DNA of 64,000 nucleotides from Pseudomonas sp. WS 5079 (GCF_012985465.1 NZ_JAAQWN010000007.1:354889-418888), one strand, 5' to 3'; shown: positions 44,055 to 53,116, counted from the first letter of the stretch. Notes: a model not told the origin generated them from the letters alone. Program-made: numbers and translations.

Positions 44055-45086
44055 CTACTTTGGCGTGTCCGTTTGCGCTGTGTCAGTGACTTTAAAGCGC
44101 AACACGCCGATCACCTGGCCGTCTTCGGTCAGCACCCGTACTTGCCAGCGGCCCACGGCATTCGCCGGGAAGTTCTGCTTGTGGGTCCAGGCCCGGTAGC
44201 CTTCCTTGCGCCCGCCGTGGATATCCAGGGCGATGCGGTCGACTTCTTTGCCGTTGAACTGCCATACATGGTAGATGCGCTCGTCCAGCCCGCGCGGTGC
44301 GTTGATCGCGGTGTAGGCGTACAGGCCGCTGCTGCGCAGTTGGCTGGCGCTGACTTCCTTGAGGTCATCGCCGGGGGTGCGGTCCTGCAATTGGGTACTG
44401 ATCGCCACTTCGGTCATCCACAGCGTGGCCGGCGGTACCCAACTGCGCAGGAACCAGCCTGCGCAACCAATCACCGCCGTCACGCCCAGCAGCATCAGCC
44501 AACCCTTGACGCTGCGCAGCGGCAGGCTCACGGCCAAGCTGGGGATCGACAGGGCCATCGCCACCCCCAGCGCCAGTTTGTAACTCTCGGCGGTGGTCAG
44601 GTGCAGGATGATCGGCAGCGCGGTGAGCAAGGCGGCAAACAGGGTCAGGGTGTGCAGCGCCAGAAACAGCGAGCGCTTGGGCGCCAGCCATTTGTAGTAC
44701 AGCGGGTCGGTGATCGAGACGAGCGCGGCGGCGCCCAGCAAACCGGTGAAAATCGCCTGGCTGCTGTTCCAGGTGGTGGTGACGAAAAAGAACGGCAGGA
44801 CAAAGAACAGGCTTTCCTGGTGGATCATCTGTGTGGCGTAGCGCAGCAGCGGTTCGGGGATTTCCCGCTTGAAGACCTTGCTGAACAGCTGGGTGAAGCT
44901 GTTTTCGAGCATCAGCCACAGCCAGCTCACCAGCATGATGATCGCGATCCAGCTGGCCATGCCTTGCTGGCGGTCCACCAGGATAAAGCTGCCCACCCCC
45001 GAGATAAAACCGCCGAGTGCGATCACCCCTGGGTAGCGCTTCATCAGTTCGAGGATGCGCTGTATGAAATGGGTCAGGTATGGCAT
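44055..45086 (-). CDS. DUF5924/DUF2914 family membrane protein
   Basis: The 343-residue protein has a helical membrane domain (about 1-230, with six or seven segments) and a C-terminal DUF2914 domain (IYHVWQFNGKEVDRIALDIHGG followed by AWTHKQNFPA, RWQVRV and a final VIGVLRFKV strand). DUF2914 resembles immunoglobulin-like beta domains exposed to the periplasm. It lies 55 bases upstream of the Mla-like operon on the same strand and might be transcribed with it. Function unknown. Confidence 0.85.
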   Translation of the reverse strand: MPYLTHFIQRILELMKRYPGVIALGGFISGVGSFILVDRQQGMASWIAIIMLVSWLWLMLENSFTQLFSKVFKREIPEPLLRYATQMIHQESLFFVLPFFFVTTTWNSSQAIFTGLLGAAALVSITDPLYYKWLAPKRSLFLALHTLTLFAALLTALPIILHLTTAESYKLALGVAMALSIPSLAVSLPLRSVKGWLMLLGVTAVIGCAGWFLRSWVPPATLWMTEVAISTQLQDRTPGDDLKEVSASQLRSSGLYAYTAINAPRGLDERIYHVWQFNGKEVDRIALDIHGGRKEGYRAWTHKQNFPANAVGRWQVRVLTEDGQVIGVLRFKVTDTAQTDTPK

Positions 45087-45158
45087 TCGGCGGTTCGCAG
45101 TCTTTGTAGGAAAAAATCCCAGACAGAATAACGTCTTAGCCCGTTGATAGGCGTGTCA

Positions 45159-46541
45159 TTACACAATTGCTTTGCGATAACGGCGCAGCCCGATCAGCCC
45201 AATGGCGATCAGCCCCAGCATGCCTGCGGCGCCCCAGCCCAGGGCGTCGTAACTGAGCAGCGGCTTTTCAATGCGCCAGTAGCCTTGTTGGTTGAACAGC
45301 TGGCGCATGGCCTGGTTGGTTTGCGTCAGGCTCACGGCCTTGATGCGCTTGGCCGGGTCGCTGAAGCGCCCGTCGGCGTAGTCGGCCAAGGCGCTCCAAT
45401 AGTAGTCGGCCAGCGCGCTATTGCCTTGCACGGCCCAGGCCTGGCGGTCGATGGCGGCTTGTTGCAGGCGGCGAAAGGTGGCCGGGTCGAGGCCATCCTC
45501 AAGCAGCCTGGCCTTGAGGTTCTCTAGGACGTGTTCGGCCTCGGGCAGGCTCTCGCGGTCGAGGTCGGCATTCAGGCTCATGAAACCCACGCCGCCCAGC
45601 ACTTCGCGCTCGCTCCAGGGGCCGTAGGACAGGCCATGCTGCAGGCGCAACTGGCGATACAACGCCCAATCCAGGTAATCCTTGAGCAGGTCGTAGGTGG
45701 CATCGTGCTGGTCGTCCAGCATCGGCTCGGGGAACAGCCAGTGCAGCTTGGCGCCATCGCCGACCCAGCCCCGGATCAGGTCACGATGGATCGCTGCGGC
45801 GCCAAGGGTTTGCGGCAAGGCCCGGTGTTCGCTGGGGTCCACCGGTTCGAGCTGGCCATAGGTGCGTTCCAGGTAGGCCGGTAGCAGTTTATCGAGGTCG
45901 CCGACGATGATCAGGGTCATGTTGTTGGGGGCGTACCAGTCCTGGCGTACCTTTTCCAACTGGGCGCGGGTCAGGTGCTCGACCTCGGCGCGCTCGGCGC
46001 ATTTGAGGCCCAGCTCCACCGCCAGTTGATTGCTGGCGTTGTGCCCCAAGTCCTGGCGATCCAGCAGGCGTTGCAGGTGCGAATAGTGGCCACCGTCTTC
46101 GCGCTCGACCACTTGCTTGGCGGCGTTGATCGCCGCGTCGCTCAGTTCGGTACGGGTCAGGATCGCCTTCAGCAGGTCCAGCACCTTGCGCTGGTTACGT
46201 GCCGGGGCCTCGATGACGAAGGTGGTGTCGGCATTGCTGGTGTAGGCGTTCCACTCCCCGCCCAGGGCCTGCATCTGTTCTTCCAGCACACCTTCGCCGC
46301 CGCCATCGATGCCGCTGAACAGCAGGTGTTCGAGCAGGTGCGGCAGTTCCTTGTCGGCGCAGCTGAAGTCGTCCAGGCCTACGCCGACCACCAGGCGGAT
46401 CGCCACGTGCCCGCGCTCGGTGCCCGGCTTGAGCAACAATTGCAGGCCGTTGGGCAGCATATAGCCTTCGACCTGCAAGCGATCAAAGGCAAAGGCGTGG
46501 GCCGAGCCTATGAGCAGGCAGGCGAATAACAGGCGACGCAT
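45159..46541 (-). CDS. M16-family metallopeptidase, single-domain-pair, C-terminal anchor
   Basis: The 460-residue protein has a signal peptide (MRRLLFACLLIGSAHAF), the inverted zinc motif HLLEH (LPHLLEHLLFSG, near 75-80) and the usual second half with RLRLQHGLSYG. It has an extra C-terminal hydrophobic helix and a basic tail (WGAAGMLGLIAIGLIGLRRYRK), so it should be tail-anchored in the inner membrane facing the periplasm. Unlike most M16 genes in Pseudomonas, there is no adjacent inactive M16 partner. Start ATG at 46541; the longer frame from 46640 runs into REP sequence. Confidence 0.9.
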   Translation of the reverse strand: MRRLLFACLLIGSAHAFAFDRLQVEGYMLPNGLQLLLKPGTERGHVAIRLVVGVGLDDFSCADKELPHLLEHLLFSGIDGGGEGVLEEQMQALGGEWNAYTSNADTTFVIEAPARNQRKVLDLLKAILTRTELSDAAINAAKQVVEREDGGHYSHLQRLLDRQDLGHNASNQLAVELGLKCAERAEVEHLTRAQLEKVRQDWYAPNNMTLIIVGDLDKLLPAYLERTYGQLEPVDPSEHRALPQTLGAAAIHRDLIRGWVGDGAKLHWLFPEPMLDDQHDATYDLLKDYLDWALYRQLRLQHGLSYGPWSEREVLGGVGFMSLNADLDRESLPEAEHVLENLKARLLEDGLDPATFRRLQQAAIDRQAWAVQGNSALADYYWSALADYADGRFSDPAKRIKAVSLTQTNQAMRQLFNQQGYWRIEKPLLSYDALGWGAAGMLGLIAIGLIGLRRYRKAIV

Positions 46542-46567
46542 AACGGGGTTCCTGGCGGGTGATGACA

Positions 46568-46641
46568 GTGGGAGCAGCCAGTGTGTCAGGCACGTATTCG
46601 TCTGCTGACACACCGCTATCGCGGGCAAGCCCGCTCCCACA
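46568..46641. repeat. REP pair, partly decayed
   Basis: The right arm GCGGGCAAGCCCGCTCCCAC is intact; the left arm (GTGGGAGCAGCCAGTGTGTC) is diverged after the first nine bases. It lies between two minus-strand genes, the NptA-like symporter and the M16 peptidase. Confidence 0.75.
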
Positions 46642-46687
46642 TTGGTTGGGCGGTGTTTTTAACTGACTCCCCGGGCGTGCGGTTCGT

Positions 46688-48346
46688 TCAGGGCGAATGG
46701 GTGATGTCGGCAATATTGTCCGTGGCCAGCGCGCCGGTCTCGGAGGTTTCCAACACTACATAAGCACTGCTGCAAAACAACGAGTTCAGGCGTTTCATGT
46801 CGGCAATCAGCTCCAGGTGCAGGGAACTGGTCTCGATGCTTTGCACGATCTTGCGTTGCAGGCGGCTGACATGGGCGTGGGCCAGGCGCCGTTCCTGGGC
46901 GCGGAAGCGGCGCTTCTCGCGCAGCAATTGGCGGGCGCTTTCCGGGTCGGCGCTGAGGAACACCGACAGGCCCAGGCGCAGGTTGGCGATCAACTGGCTG
47001 TGCAGGCCGGCCAGTTCTTCCAGCCCGACTTCGGAAAACGAGCGGCGCTGGGAGGTTTTCTGCTGCTGGACCTTGCGCAGCATGCGCTCGATCAAGTCGC
47101 CGGCCAGCTTCAGGTTGATCGACAGCTCGATGATCTCGGCCCAGCGCCGGCTGTCGTGCTCACTCAGGTCTTCCCGGGGCATTTGCGCCAAGTACAGTTT
47201 GATCGCGCTGTAGAGCGCTTCGACATCATCGCTGAGGCTGCGCATTTCCTGGGTGATGGCGGTTTGTTTGCCGCGCAGCACTTCCAGCATGGCGGTCAGC
47301 ATGTTGTCGATCAGGTCGCCCAGGCGCAGGGTCTCCCGCGCCGCGTTGGCCAGGGCCAGGCTTGGGGTGGTCAGCGCCGTGGGGTCAAGATGGCGGGGTT
47401 TGGCCAGGCCATTGGCCTCCGGGCGCTCCGGCAGCAGCCAGGCACACAGGCGCGCCATGGGGCCGATGGTGGGCAGCAGGATCAGGCAGCGGGTGACGTT
47501 GTAGAGCAGGTGAAAGGTGATGACCATGCCCTGGGCGCTGTAGTCCAGGGTGTCCATCCACAGCACCAGCGGGTCAAGGACGGGGATGATCAGCAGCAGG
47601 CCAATCAGCTTGTACAGCAGGCTGCCCAGGGCCACCTGGCGCCCGGCGGCGTTTTGCATGCTGGTGCTGAGGAAGGCCAGTACGCCGCTGCCGATATTGG
47701 CGCCGATCACCAGGCCAATGGCCACATGCAGGCCAATCACCCCAGCGCCGGCCAGGGTTGCGGTCAGCAGCACGGCGGCCAGGCTGGAGTAGGAAATCAT
47801 CGCAAACAACGCGCCCACCAAGGCATCGAGCAGGATGTCGCCGGTCAGCGAGGCGAACAGCACCTTGACGCCCTGGGCCTGGGTAATCGGCCCGGCGGCT
47901 TCGACGATCAGTTGCAGGGCGAGAATGATCAGGCCCAGGCCGATCCCCACCCGGCCCATCTGCCCGGCGCGCGTCTGTTTGCGCGACAGGAAGAAGATCA
48001 CCCCGAGAAAAATCAGCAGCGGCGACAGCCATGACAGATCCAGGGTCAGCACCCGCGCCATCAGCGCCGTACCGACATCGGCGCCGAGCATTGTCGCCAG
48101 GGCGGGCGTGAGGCCCATCAGGCCCTGGCCGACAAACGAGGTCACCAGCATCGCCGTGGCGTTGCTGCTCTGCACCATGGCGGTCACCAGGATCCCGGCA
48201 ATGAACGCCAGCCAGCGCCTGGCCATGTTCTGCCCGATGACCTGGCGCAGGTTGGAACCGTAGACCCGCAGGATGCCGGTACGGACGATATGCGTGCCCC
48301 AGATCAACAGGGTCACCGCAGAAAGAAGATTGAGCAGGGTCAGCAT
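46688..48346 (-). CDS. Na+/phosphate symporter (NptA-like) with PhoU-like domain
   Basis: The 552-residue protein has two Na/Pi cotransporter repeats (VQSSNATAMLVTSFVGQGL and the related second half), about nine helices, then a cytoplasmic C-terminal PhoU-like helical region (about 340-552). It probably moves phosphate with sodium. The ATG at 48346 is preceded by GGGG...; an in-frame ATG at 48385 is less likely. Homologous to proteins annotated NptA in pseudomonads. Confidence 0.88.
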   Translation of the reverse strand: MLTLLNLLSAVTLLIWGTHIVRTGILRVYGSNLRQVIGQNMARRWLAFIAGILVTAMVQSSNATAMLVTSFVGQGLMGLTPALATMLGADVGTALMARVLTLDLSWLSPLLIFLGVIFFLSRKQTRAGQMGRVGIGLGLIILALQLIVEAAGPITQAQGVKVLFASLTGDILLDALVGALFAMISYSSLAAVLLTATLAGAGVIGLHVAIGLVIGANIGSGVLAFLSTSMQNAAGRQVALGSLLYKLIGLLLIIPVLDPLVLWMDTLDYSAQGMVITFHLLYNVTRCLILLPTIGPMARLCAWLLPERPEANGLAKPRHLDPTALTTPSLALANAARETLRLGDLIDNMLTAMLEVLRGKQTAITQEMRSLSDDVEALYSAIKLYLAQMPREDLSEHDSRRWAEIIELSINLKLAGDLIERMLRKVQQQKTSQRRSFSEVGLEELAGLHSQLIANLRLGLSVFLSADPESARQLLREKRRFRAQERRLAHAHVSRLQRKIVQSIETSSLHLELIADMKRLNSLFCSSAYVVLETSETGALATDNIADITHSP

Positions 48347-48511
48347 GCTCGGCCCCCTGTATTGAGTCGTGCTCCAATGGAGCAAAAAGTGCCGCGTGCC
48401 GTTTTGTATTGTGTACTTAAGCTGTAGTTGGCGAACGGCCTGTGCGCCAGCATCGCATAGCTAAAGTCGGCATTGAAACAAAACTGTCATGAAATCAGCT
48501 TTTTGCGGGCG

Positions 48512-48537
48512 AAAAAAAGGGGCCCGCAAGGGCCCCC
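48512..48537 (-). terminator. Rho-independent terminator of the terC gene
   Basis: On the minus strand GGGGCCC pairs with GGGCCCC (loop TTGC) and is followed by seven T residues (A7 at 48512-48518 on the plus strand). Confidence 0.82.
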
Positions 48538-48554
48538 ATTTTGCTCATCTCGGG

Positions 48555-49322
48555 TTATTGACCCGGAATGTCCTTGCGCAGTTTCACTGGATCCTGCTGC
48601 TTTTTCTTCTTCGCGATGGCGGTACGCATCTTGATGTTGATGGCCTCGACCGCGAGGGAGAACGCCATGGCGAAGTACACGTAGCCTTTTGGCACATGCA
48701 CATCGAAGGATTCGGCGATCAACACGGTACCCACGATCAACAGGAACGACAGCGCGAGCATTTTCAGCGACGGGTGCTTGTCGATGAACTCACTGATGGT
48801 GCCGGCGGCCAGCATCATCACCAGTACGGCAACGACGATCGCGGCGACCATGACCGGAACGTGGGAAACCATGCCCACGGCGGTAATCACCGAGTCCAGG
48901 GAGAACACGATATCGATGATCGCGATCTGGATGATGGTGTAGATGAACTTGCCACCCTTGCCTTTCGGCTCTTCGTGGGTTTCGTCTTCACCTTCCAGGG
49001 CGTGGTACATCTCCTGGGAGCTTTTCCATAGCAGGAACAGGCCACCGAAGAACAGGATCAGGTCACGACCGGAAATACCCTGGCCCAATACCACGAACAG
49101 GTCGGCGGTCAGTTGCATCACCCAGGTGATCGACAGCAGCAGCAGGATCCGCGTGACCATGGCCAGGGCCAGGCCGAAGATCCGGGTGCGCGCCTGCATA
49201 TGCTTGGGCATGCGGCTGACCAGGATCGAAATCATGATGATGTTATCGATGCCCAGGACGATCTCGAGTGCCGTCAAGGTGAAGAAGGCAATCCAGATCT
49301 CCGGATTGGTCAGCCATTCCAT
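48555..49322 (-). CDS. TerC-family membrane protein
   Basis: The 255-residue protein has the TerC signature (TALEIVLGIDNIIMISILVSRMP) and about seven helices with conserved acidic residues in the second half (IAIIDIVFSLDSVITAVG). TerC proteins take part in metal handling, here probably manganese or tellurite tolerance; the substrate is uncertain. A strong terminator follows at 48512-48537. The start ATG at 49322 lies between two genes and the promoter is not recognised. Confidence 0.88.
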   Translation of the reverse strand: MEWLTNPEIWIAFFTLTALEIVLGIDNIIMISILVSRMPKHMQARTRIFGLALAMVTRILLLLSITWVMQLTADLFVVLGQGISGRDLILFFGGLFLLWKSSQEMYHALEGEDETHEEPKGKGGKFIYTIIQIAIIDIVFSLDSVITAVGMVSHVPVMVAAIVVAVLVMMLAAGTISEFIDKHPSLKMLALSFLLIVGTVLIAESFDVHVPKGYVYFAMAFSLAVEAINIKMRTAIAKKKKQQDPVKLRKDIPGQ

Positions 49323-49387
49323 ATGTGTTCCTTTGTGCGAGTGTTAGACCGCGCCGGCAGTAGGGCCGGCGCTGTGGGTTGTTACGA

Positions 49388-50695
49388 TTATAGAGTGCTG
49401 AACAGCGGGAATGTGCCCAACAACAATGCGGCGATCATTATGCACAGGCATACCAATACTGCCCACTTCAGGGTGAAGCGCTGGTGGTCGCCAAATTCGA
49501 TACCGGCCAGGGCTACCAGCAGGTAAGTCGAAGGTACCAGCGGGCTGAGCAAGTGTACCGGTTGGCCAACAATCGAGGCGCGGCCCATTTCTGCGGCGGT
49601 GATGCCGTAGTGGCTGGCGGCTTCGGCCAGCACCGGCAGTACGCCGTAGTAGAACGCATCGTTAGACATGAAGAACGTGAACGGCATGCTCACCAGCGCG
49701 GTGATCACCGCCAGGTACGGGCCCAGGGCTTCCGGGATGACCGCCAGCAGGCTCTTGGACATGGCATCGACCATGCCGGTGCCCGACAGGATCCCGGTGA
49801 AGATACCGGCGGCGAAAATCAGGCCAACCACTGCCAGCACGCTGCCCGAGTGGGCCGCAACGCGGTCTTTCTGCTGTTGCAGGCACGGGTAGTTGACGAT
49901 CATCGCGATACTGAAGGCCACCATGAACAGCACCGGCAGCGGGAGCAGGCCTGCAATCAGGGTGCACATCAGGACCAGGGTCAGGGCGCCGTTGAACCAG
50001 ATCAGTTTCGGGCGACGGGCATCCGGGAACTGCGAGACGCTGATTTCGCTATGGTCGATTTCATCGCCTTGCAGGTGCAACACGCCCAGGCGAGCGCGTT
50101 CACGCAGGCCGTACATATAGGCAATCACCAGGATGGCCACTACGCCGGCGGCCATGGCCGGGATCATCGGTACAAAGATGTCCGAGGGATCCACGTGCAG
50201 CGCACTGGCGGCGCGGGCGGTCGGGCCGCCCCAGGGCGTCATGTTCATCACGCCGCCGGCGAGGATGATCAGGCCGGCCATGATCCGTGGGCTCATGCCA
50301 ATGCGATTGTACAAAGGCAGCATGGCGGCCACGCAGATCATATAGGTAGTGGCGCCGTCACCGTCCAGGGACACCACCAGCGCCAGCACGGCCGTACCGA
50401 CCGAGACTTTCAGCGGGTCGCCCTTGACCAGCTTGAGGATTTTGCGCACGGCCGGGTCGAACAGGCCGGAGTCGATCATCAAGGCAAAGTAGAGGATGGC
50501 AAACATCAGCATCACGCCGGTGGGCGCCAGCTTGGTGATGCCTTCGAGCATCATCGGGCCGATCTTCGGCGCAAAGCCACCGAACAGCGCGAACAGGATC
50601 GGCACGATGATCAGGGCGATCAGCGCCGACAGGCGCTTGGTCATGATCAGGAACATGAACGTGATGACCATGGCAAAGCCAAGGAAAGTCAGCAT
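49388..50695 (-). CDS. CitMHS-family citrate (metal-citrate) transporter
   Basis: The 435-residue protein has the CitMHS layout: about 12 helices, the conserved DGDGATTYMICVAAMLPLY loop and the GGVMNMTPWGGPTARAAS loop. It probably imports citrate complexed to Mg2+ or Ca2+ with protons. The ATG at 50695 is preceded by an uORF and an AACAACAACA CA motif in its leader (see the leader feature), so it is a candidate Crc/Hfq target, consistent with carbon catabolite control of citrate use. Two transporters of different type lie next to it. Confidence 0.9.
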   Translation of the reverse strand: MLTFLGFAMVITFMFLIMTKRLSALIALIIVPILFALFGGFAPKIGPMMLEGITKLAPTGVMLMFAILYFALMIDSGLFDPAVRKILKLVKGDPLKVSVGTAVLALVVSLDGDGATTYMICVAAMLPLYNRIGMSPRIMAGLIILAGGVMNMTPWGGPTARAASALHVDPSDIFVPMIPAMAAGVVAILVIAYMYGLRERARLGVLHLQGDEIDHSEISVSQFPDARRPKLIWFNGALTLVLMCTLIAGLLPLPVLFMVAFSIAMIVNYPCLQQQKDRVAAHSGSVLAVVGLIFAAGIFTGILSGTGMVDAMSKSLLAVIPEALGPYLAVITALVSMPFTFFMSNDAFYYGVLPVLAEAASHYGITAAEMGRASIVGQPVHLLSPLVPSTYLLVALAGIEFGDHQRFTLKWAVLVCLCIMIAALLLGTFPLFSTL

Positions 50696-50744
50696 AGGAA
50701 TACTCCAGGCGTAGCGCGGCTAGGGAATGGCGAACCGGGTGGGG

Positions 50745-50825
50745 TCAGCGCAGAACGAAAAGCGCGAGGCGTACGGGGGGAGTGGGGAAAAACAGGCGGG
50801 TACGAGCGGACATCAGAATCACCAT
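50745..50825 (-). CDS. Candidate leader uORF of the citrate transporter (26 codons)
   Basis: ATG at 50825, TGA at 50745-50747, encoding MVILMSARTRLFF and a Pro/Leu-rich end. It starts immediately after the CA motif AACAACAACA on the same strand. No clear Shine-Dalgarno precedes it, so expression is doubtful; it could be a leader peptide, or the CA motif alone could act. Confidence 0.35.
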   Translation of the reverse strand: MVILMSARTRLFFPTPPVRLALFVLR

Positions 50826-50835
50826 TGTTGTTGTT
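50826..50835 (-). promoter_or_regulatory. Candidate Crc/Hfq CA motif
   Basis: The minus strand reads AACAACAACA, which contains the AAnAAnAA pattern bound by Hfq with Crc in Pseudomonas carbon catabolite repression. It lies 131-140 bases upstream of the citrate transporter start, overlapping the uORF start. Confidence 0.5.
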
Positions 50836-51000
50836 AATTGGGCCCCTGGGCATAAAAACGCTCAGGTTGGCCAACCGGTCTATTGCCGGTAGTGAGGGCG
50901 ATCCTAATCGCGAAAGCTTTCAGCCAGCTTTCGCTGGGTAAACAGGTGATGAACAGATGTTTCGTAGGATTGGTCTGGTTTTGATGTCTGTAAGGGCGCT

Positions 51001-51063
51001 ATCGCGGGCAAGCCCTAATACCCGTCAGTTAAGCGCAGATCCCTGTGGGAGCGGGCTTGCTCG
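51001..51063. repeat. REP remnant and REP copy
   Basis: A solo arm ATCGCGGGCAAGCCC (51001-51014) is followed by TGTGGGAGCGGGCTTGCTCG (51044-51063). They are in inverted orientation with a short gap, so they may be a decayed REPIN; they lie between the divergent/tandem citrate transporter and DUF4105 genes. Confidence 0.65.
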
Positions 51064-51154
51064 CGAAAGCAGTGGGTCAGTCAACCTCAATGTTTGCTGG
51101 GCCGACGTCTTCGCGGCGATGCGGCGATCCGACAAGCCCGCGATGCTTCTGATC

Positions 51155-53116
51155 TTAAGGCAGTTGCAGGCCGCCGGCCGCCTTGTGCAAGGCCCGCAGA
51201 TGCTCGCCCACCTGCTTGAGATTGGCCTCGCAGGCGGCAATCTCCGCAGCCCGCGAAGGCTCCAGCAGCGCCCTCACCTCTTTATCCAGGTCGCCGGTCA
51301 ACGATTGCAGCTGCTTCTGGCGCGATGCGCTTTCCGACTCCAGGCGCTGCCATTCCTTGGGCTGGGGCAATCCATAACCGCTGCTGCCGAGCAGCTCCGC
51401 CGGGCGGCTGAGGAAGCCGCTGTTGGCGAGGATCTGCTGCAACGTCGCATCGGCCTTGGCCATGCCGCCGTTCTTCAGCTCGCGGGCACCGAGGTAGCGT
51501 TGCTTGACCTCGTCCTGGGCGAGCATCAGTTGTTTGCGAAAGCTCGCCTGTTCCAGCAGCAGCAAAGCGGCGCTGGTGCGCAGGTCAGCCTGGTCGAACC
51601 AGGTCCTGCGTTGCTCGGCGCTCAAGGCCAGCCAGTCTTCGACCTGGGTCTGGGGGATCGGCAGGTGTTTTTTCAGCACCTCGAACATCGCCTGGTAGCG
51701 CTCGCGGAAGGAGTCGAAGTGATAACCCAGGCGCAAGGCTTCGCGGCGGTCATCCAGCACACTGGTGTCGGCCAGCCCGCGGGCCTTGAGCACTTCGAGC
51801 AAACCGTTGGGGGTGATGTTGTCCAGGGTGGTCAGTTGCGGGTTGGCGCTGCCGCTGCGCAGCAGTTTCAGGCCTTCGACCGCGCAGTTGTTGGAGAGGA
51901 AGTAGTAATTGCCGTCGTAGCTCCAGTGCATTTCGGCGGCGTGTTCGACGGTGTCGTTGATCTCTTGGCGCGTGAGGATCAAGGGCACGGACGCCAGGCC
52001 ACGCAGTTCGGTCTTGGTGTACTCGTCGATGACCTGGGCCAGGGGCAGGACAAACAGGCGTGAAGGGTACTTGCCCACCAGCCCGTCCCAGCTCGATAGC
52101 TGCACGTCGCCCACGAATGCGCGGTAGGACAACACCAGGTGCTGGTCCAGGTCCAGGCGGCAATCCGGGCCACGGGGGCGGCCCGGCGCGCAGATCACCA
52201 GGCGCAGCATGCTGTGGCCCCAGCGGCTCACCAGGTTCTGGTTGGCTTCGGCCAGCAGATAGTCGATGGCGTACACGCGCTCGGGATCGACCTGGCCCAG
52301 GGGCGTCTTGGCAAAGTCGTTGCCGGCGTTGAGGAAGGCGAAGGTGTTGGCGCACGCGTCCTTGGCGGGCGGGGCCCAGCCGAAGTGTTGCTGGTAGTAA
52401 CGGTACAGCGCGGGCCGGCGGCAGGCGTAGCTCGGGTCGAGGAGGAAGTACTCCATGTTGACCGCGACGAACTCCTTGGGGTTGGTGATTTCGTACAGGT
52501 CCGGACTGCGCGCCACTTGCCGGTTGTGTTGCTCGCGCTCGCCACGGCGGCCGACGTATTGCGGCCAGCCGGCCAGGTCGAGCAAGCGCGGGTCGTCGCT
52601 GAGGGTGAAGCGCCGGTCATTCTGGCCACGGCATTGATCGGGCAGGCCGATCAGGCCGGTGATGTTGTTCTGGCGGCTGCAGCGTTGGATCAACGAGCGC
52701 TGGTCCTTGGGCCACAGGCGCGCGCGGTCGTAGATGTGGGTCAGTTCATGCAAGACGGTGGCGAGCAGCTCCCGGCGCACGGTGCCGTGGGGTCGCTGGG
52801 TCTGCTGGGTGGCGGCGGTACCGTCGGTGAGGCTGGCCAGTAGCCTGCGGTTGAGGTCCAGTTCGGACACCAGCGACGCCTGGCCATAGGCGTTGGCGGG
52901 CATGTCGTCGGTCCAGCCAACGTCGATGCGCCGGTCCAGTTGCTTGATGAAGCGCGGCGGCAGCGCCTGCATCGCTTCATCAAGCAATGCCTGGCTGGCC
53001 TGCTGCTGGGCTGGGCTCAAGCCGTCGGTCTTGAGCCGTAGTTGCAGGCTGGCCTGGGCGGCGTTGCCGGCCAGCAGCACCGTCGCAGCCAATAGCCAGG
53101 CGGTGAGGCGCCTCAC
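51155..53116 (-). CDS. DUF4105 protein with zincin-like and papain-like motifs
   Basis: The 653-residue secreted protein (signal peptide 1-22) is in a family of unknown function. Two parts are visible. The N-terminal half has a perfect zincin motif H123-E-L-T-H127 followed by IYD, with E215 (NPKEFVAVNMEYF) as a candidate third ligand. The middle half has WGHS (H301) and NNC (C411), the order of catalytic residues in circularly permuted NlpC/P60-papain enzymes. Both are predicted, not proven. The start is GTG at 53116, overlapping the upstream DUF2388 stop (GTGA). The C-terminal part is Gln/Leu-rich helical. Confidence 0.8.
   Translation of the reverse strand: MRRLTAWLLAATVLLAGNAAQASLQLRLKTDGLSPAQQQASQALLDEAMQALPPRFIKQLDRRIDVGWTDDMPANAYGQASLVSELDLNRRLLASLTDGTAATQQTQRPHGTVRRELLATVLHELTHIYDRARLWPKDQRSLIQRCSRQNNITGLIGLPDQCRGQNDRRFTLSDDPRLLDLAGWPQYVGRRGEREQHNRQVARSPDLYEITNPKEFVAVNMEYFLLDPSYACRRPALYRYYQQHFGWAPPAKDACANTFAFLNAGNDFAKTPLGQVDPERVYAIDYLLAEANQNLVSRWGHSMLRLVICAPGRPRGPDCRLDLDQHLVLSYRAFVGDVQLSSWDGLVGKYPSRLFVLPLAQVIDEYTKTELRGLASVPLILTRQEINDTVEHAAEMHWSYDGNYYFLSNNCAVEGLKLLRSGSANPQLTTLDNITPNGLLEVLKARGLADTSVLDDRREALRLGYHFDSFRERYQAMFEVLKKHLPIPQTQVEDWLALSAEQRRTWFDQADLRTSAALLLLEQASFRKQLMLAQDEVKQRYLGARELKNGGMAKADATLQQILANSGFLSRPAELLGSSGYGLPQPKEWQRLESESASRQKQLQSLTGDLDKEVRALLEPSRAAEIAACEANLKQVGEHLRALHKAAGGLQLP

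Larger units (their letters stand above)
50696..51154. other. CitMHS leader/upstream region with REP elements
   Basis: 459 bases without a confirmed gene. On the minus strand it encodes a 26-codon candidate uORF (50745-50825) right after AACAACAACA (50826-50835), and further upstream a perfect palindrome GGTTGGCCAACC (50865-50876). The left half of 50980-51154 holds REP elements: a solo arm ATCGCGGGCAAGCCC at 51001-51014 and a better copy TGTGGGAGCGGGCTTGCTCG at 51044-51063. Confidence 0.55.

Noticed and set aside
50689..50874. 61-codon frame in the citrate-transporter leader with an NNNN run
   Set aside because: It overlaps the transporter start in another frame, has odd composition, and its Asn run is only the AAC-repeat of the CA motif.
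49484..50941. 485-codon open frame opposite the citrate transporter
   Set aside because: Antisense to a complete CitMHS gene, with a His/Gln/Asp-rich translation of no known family.
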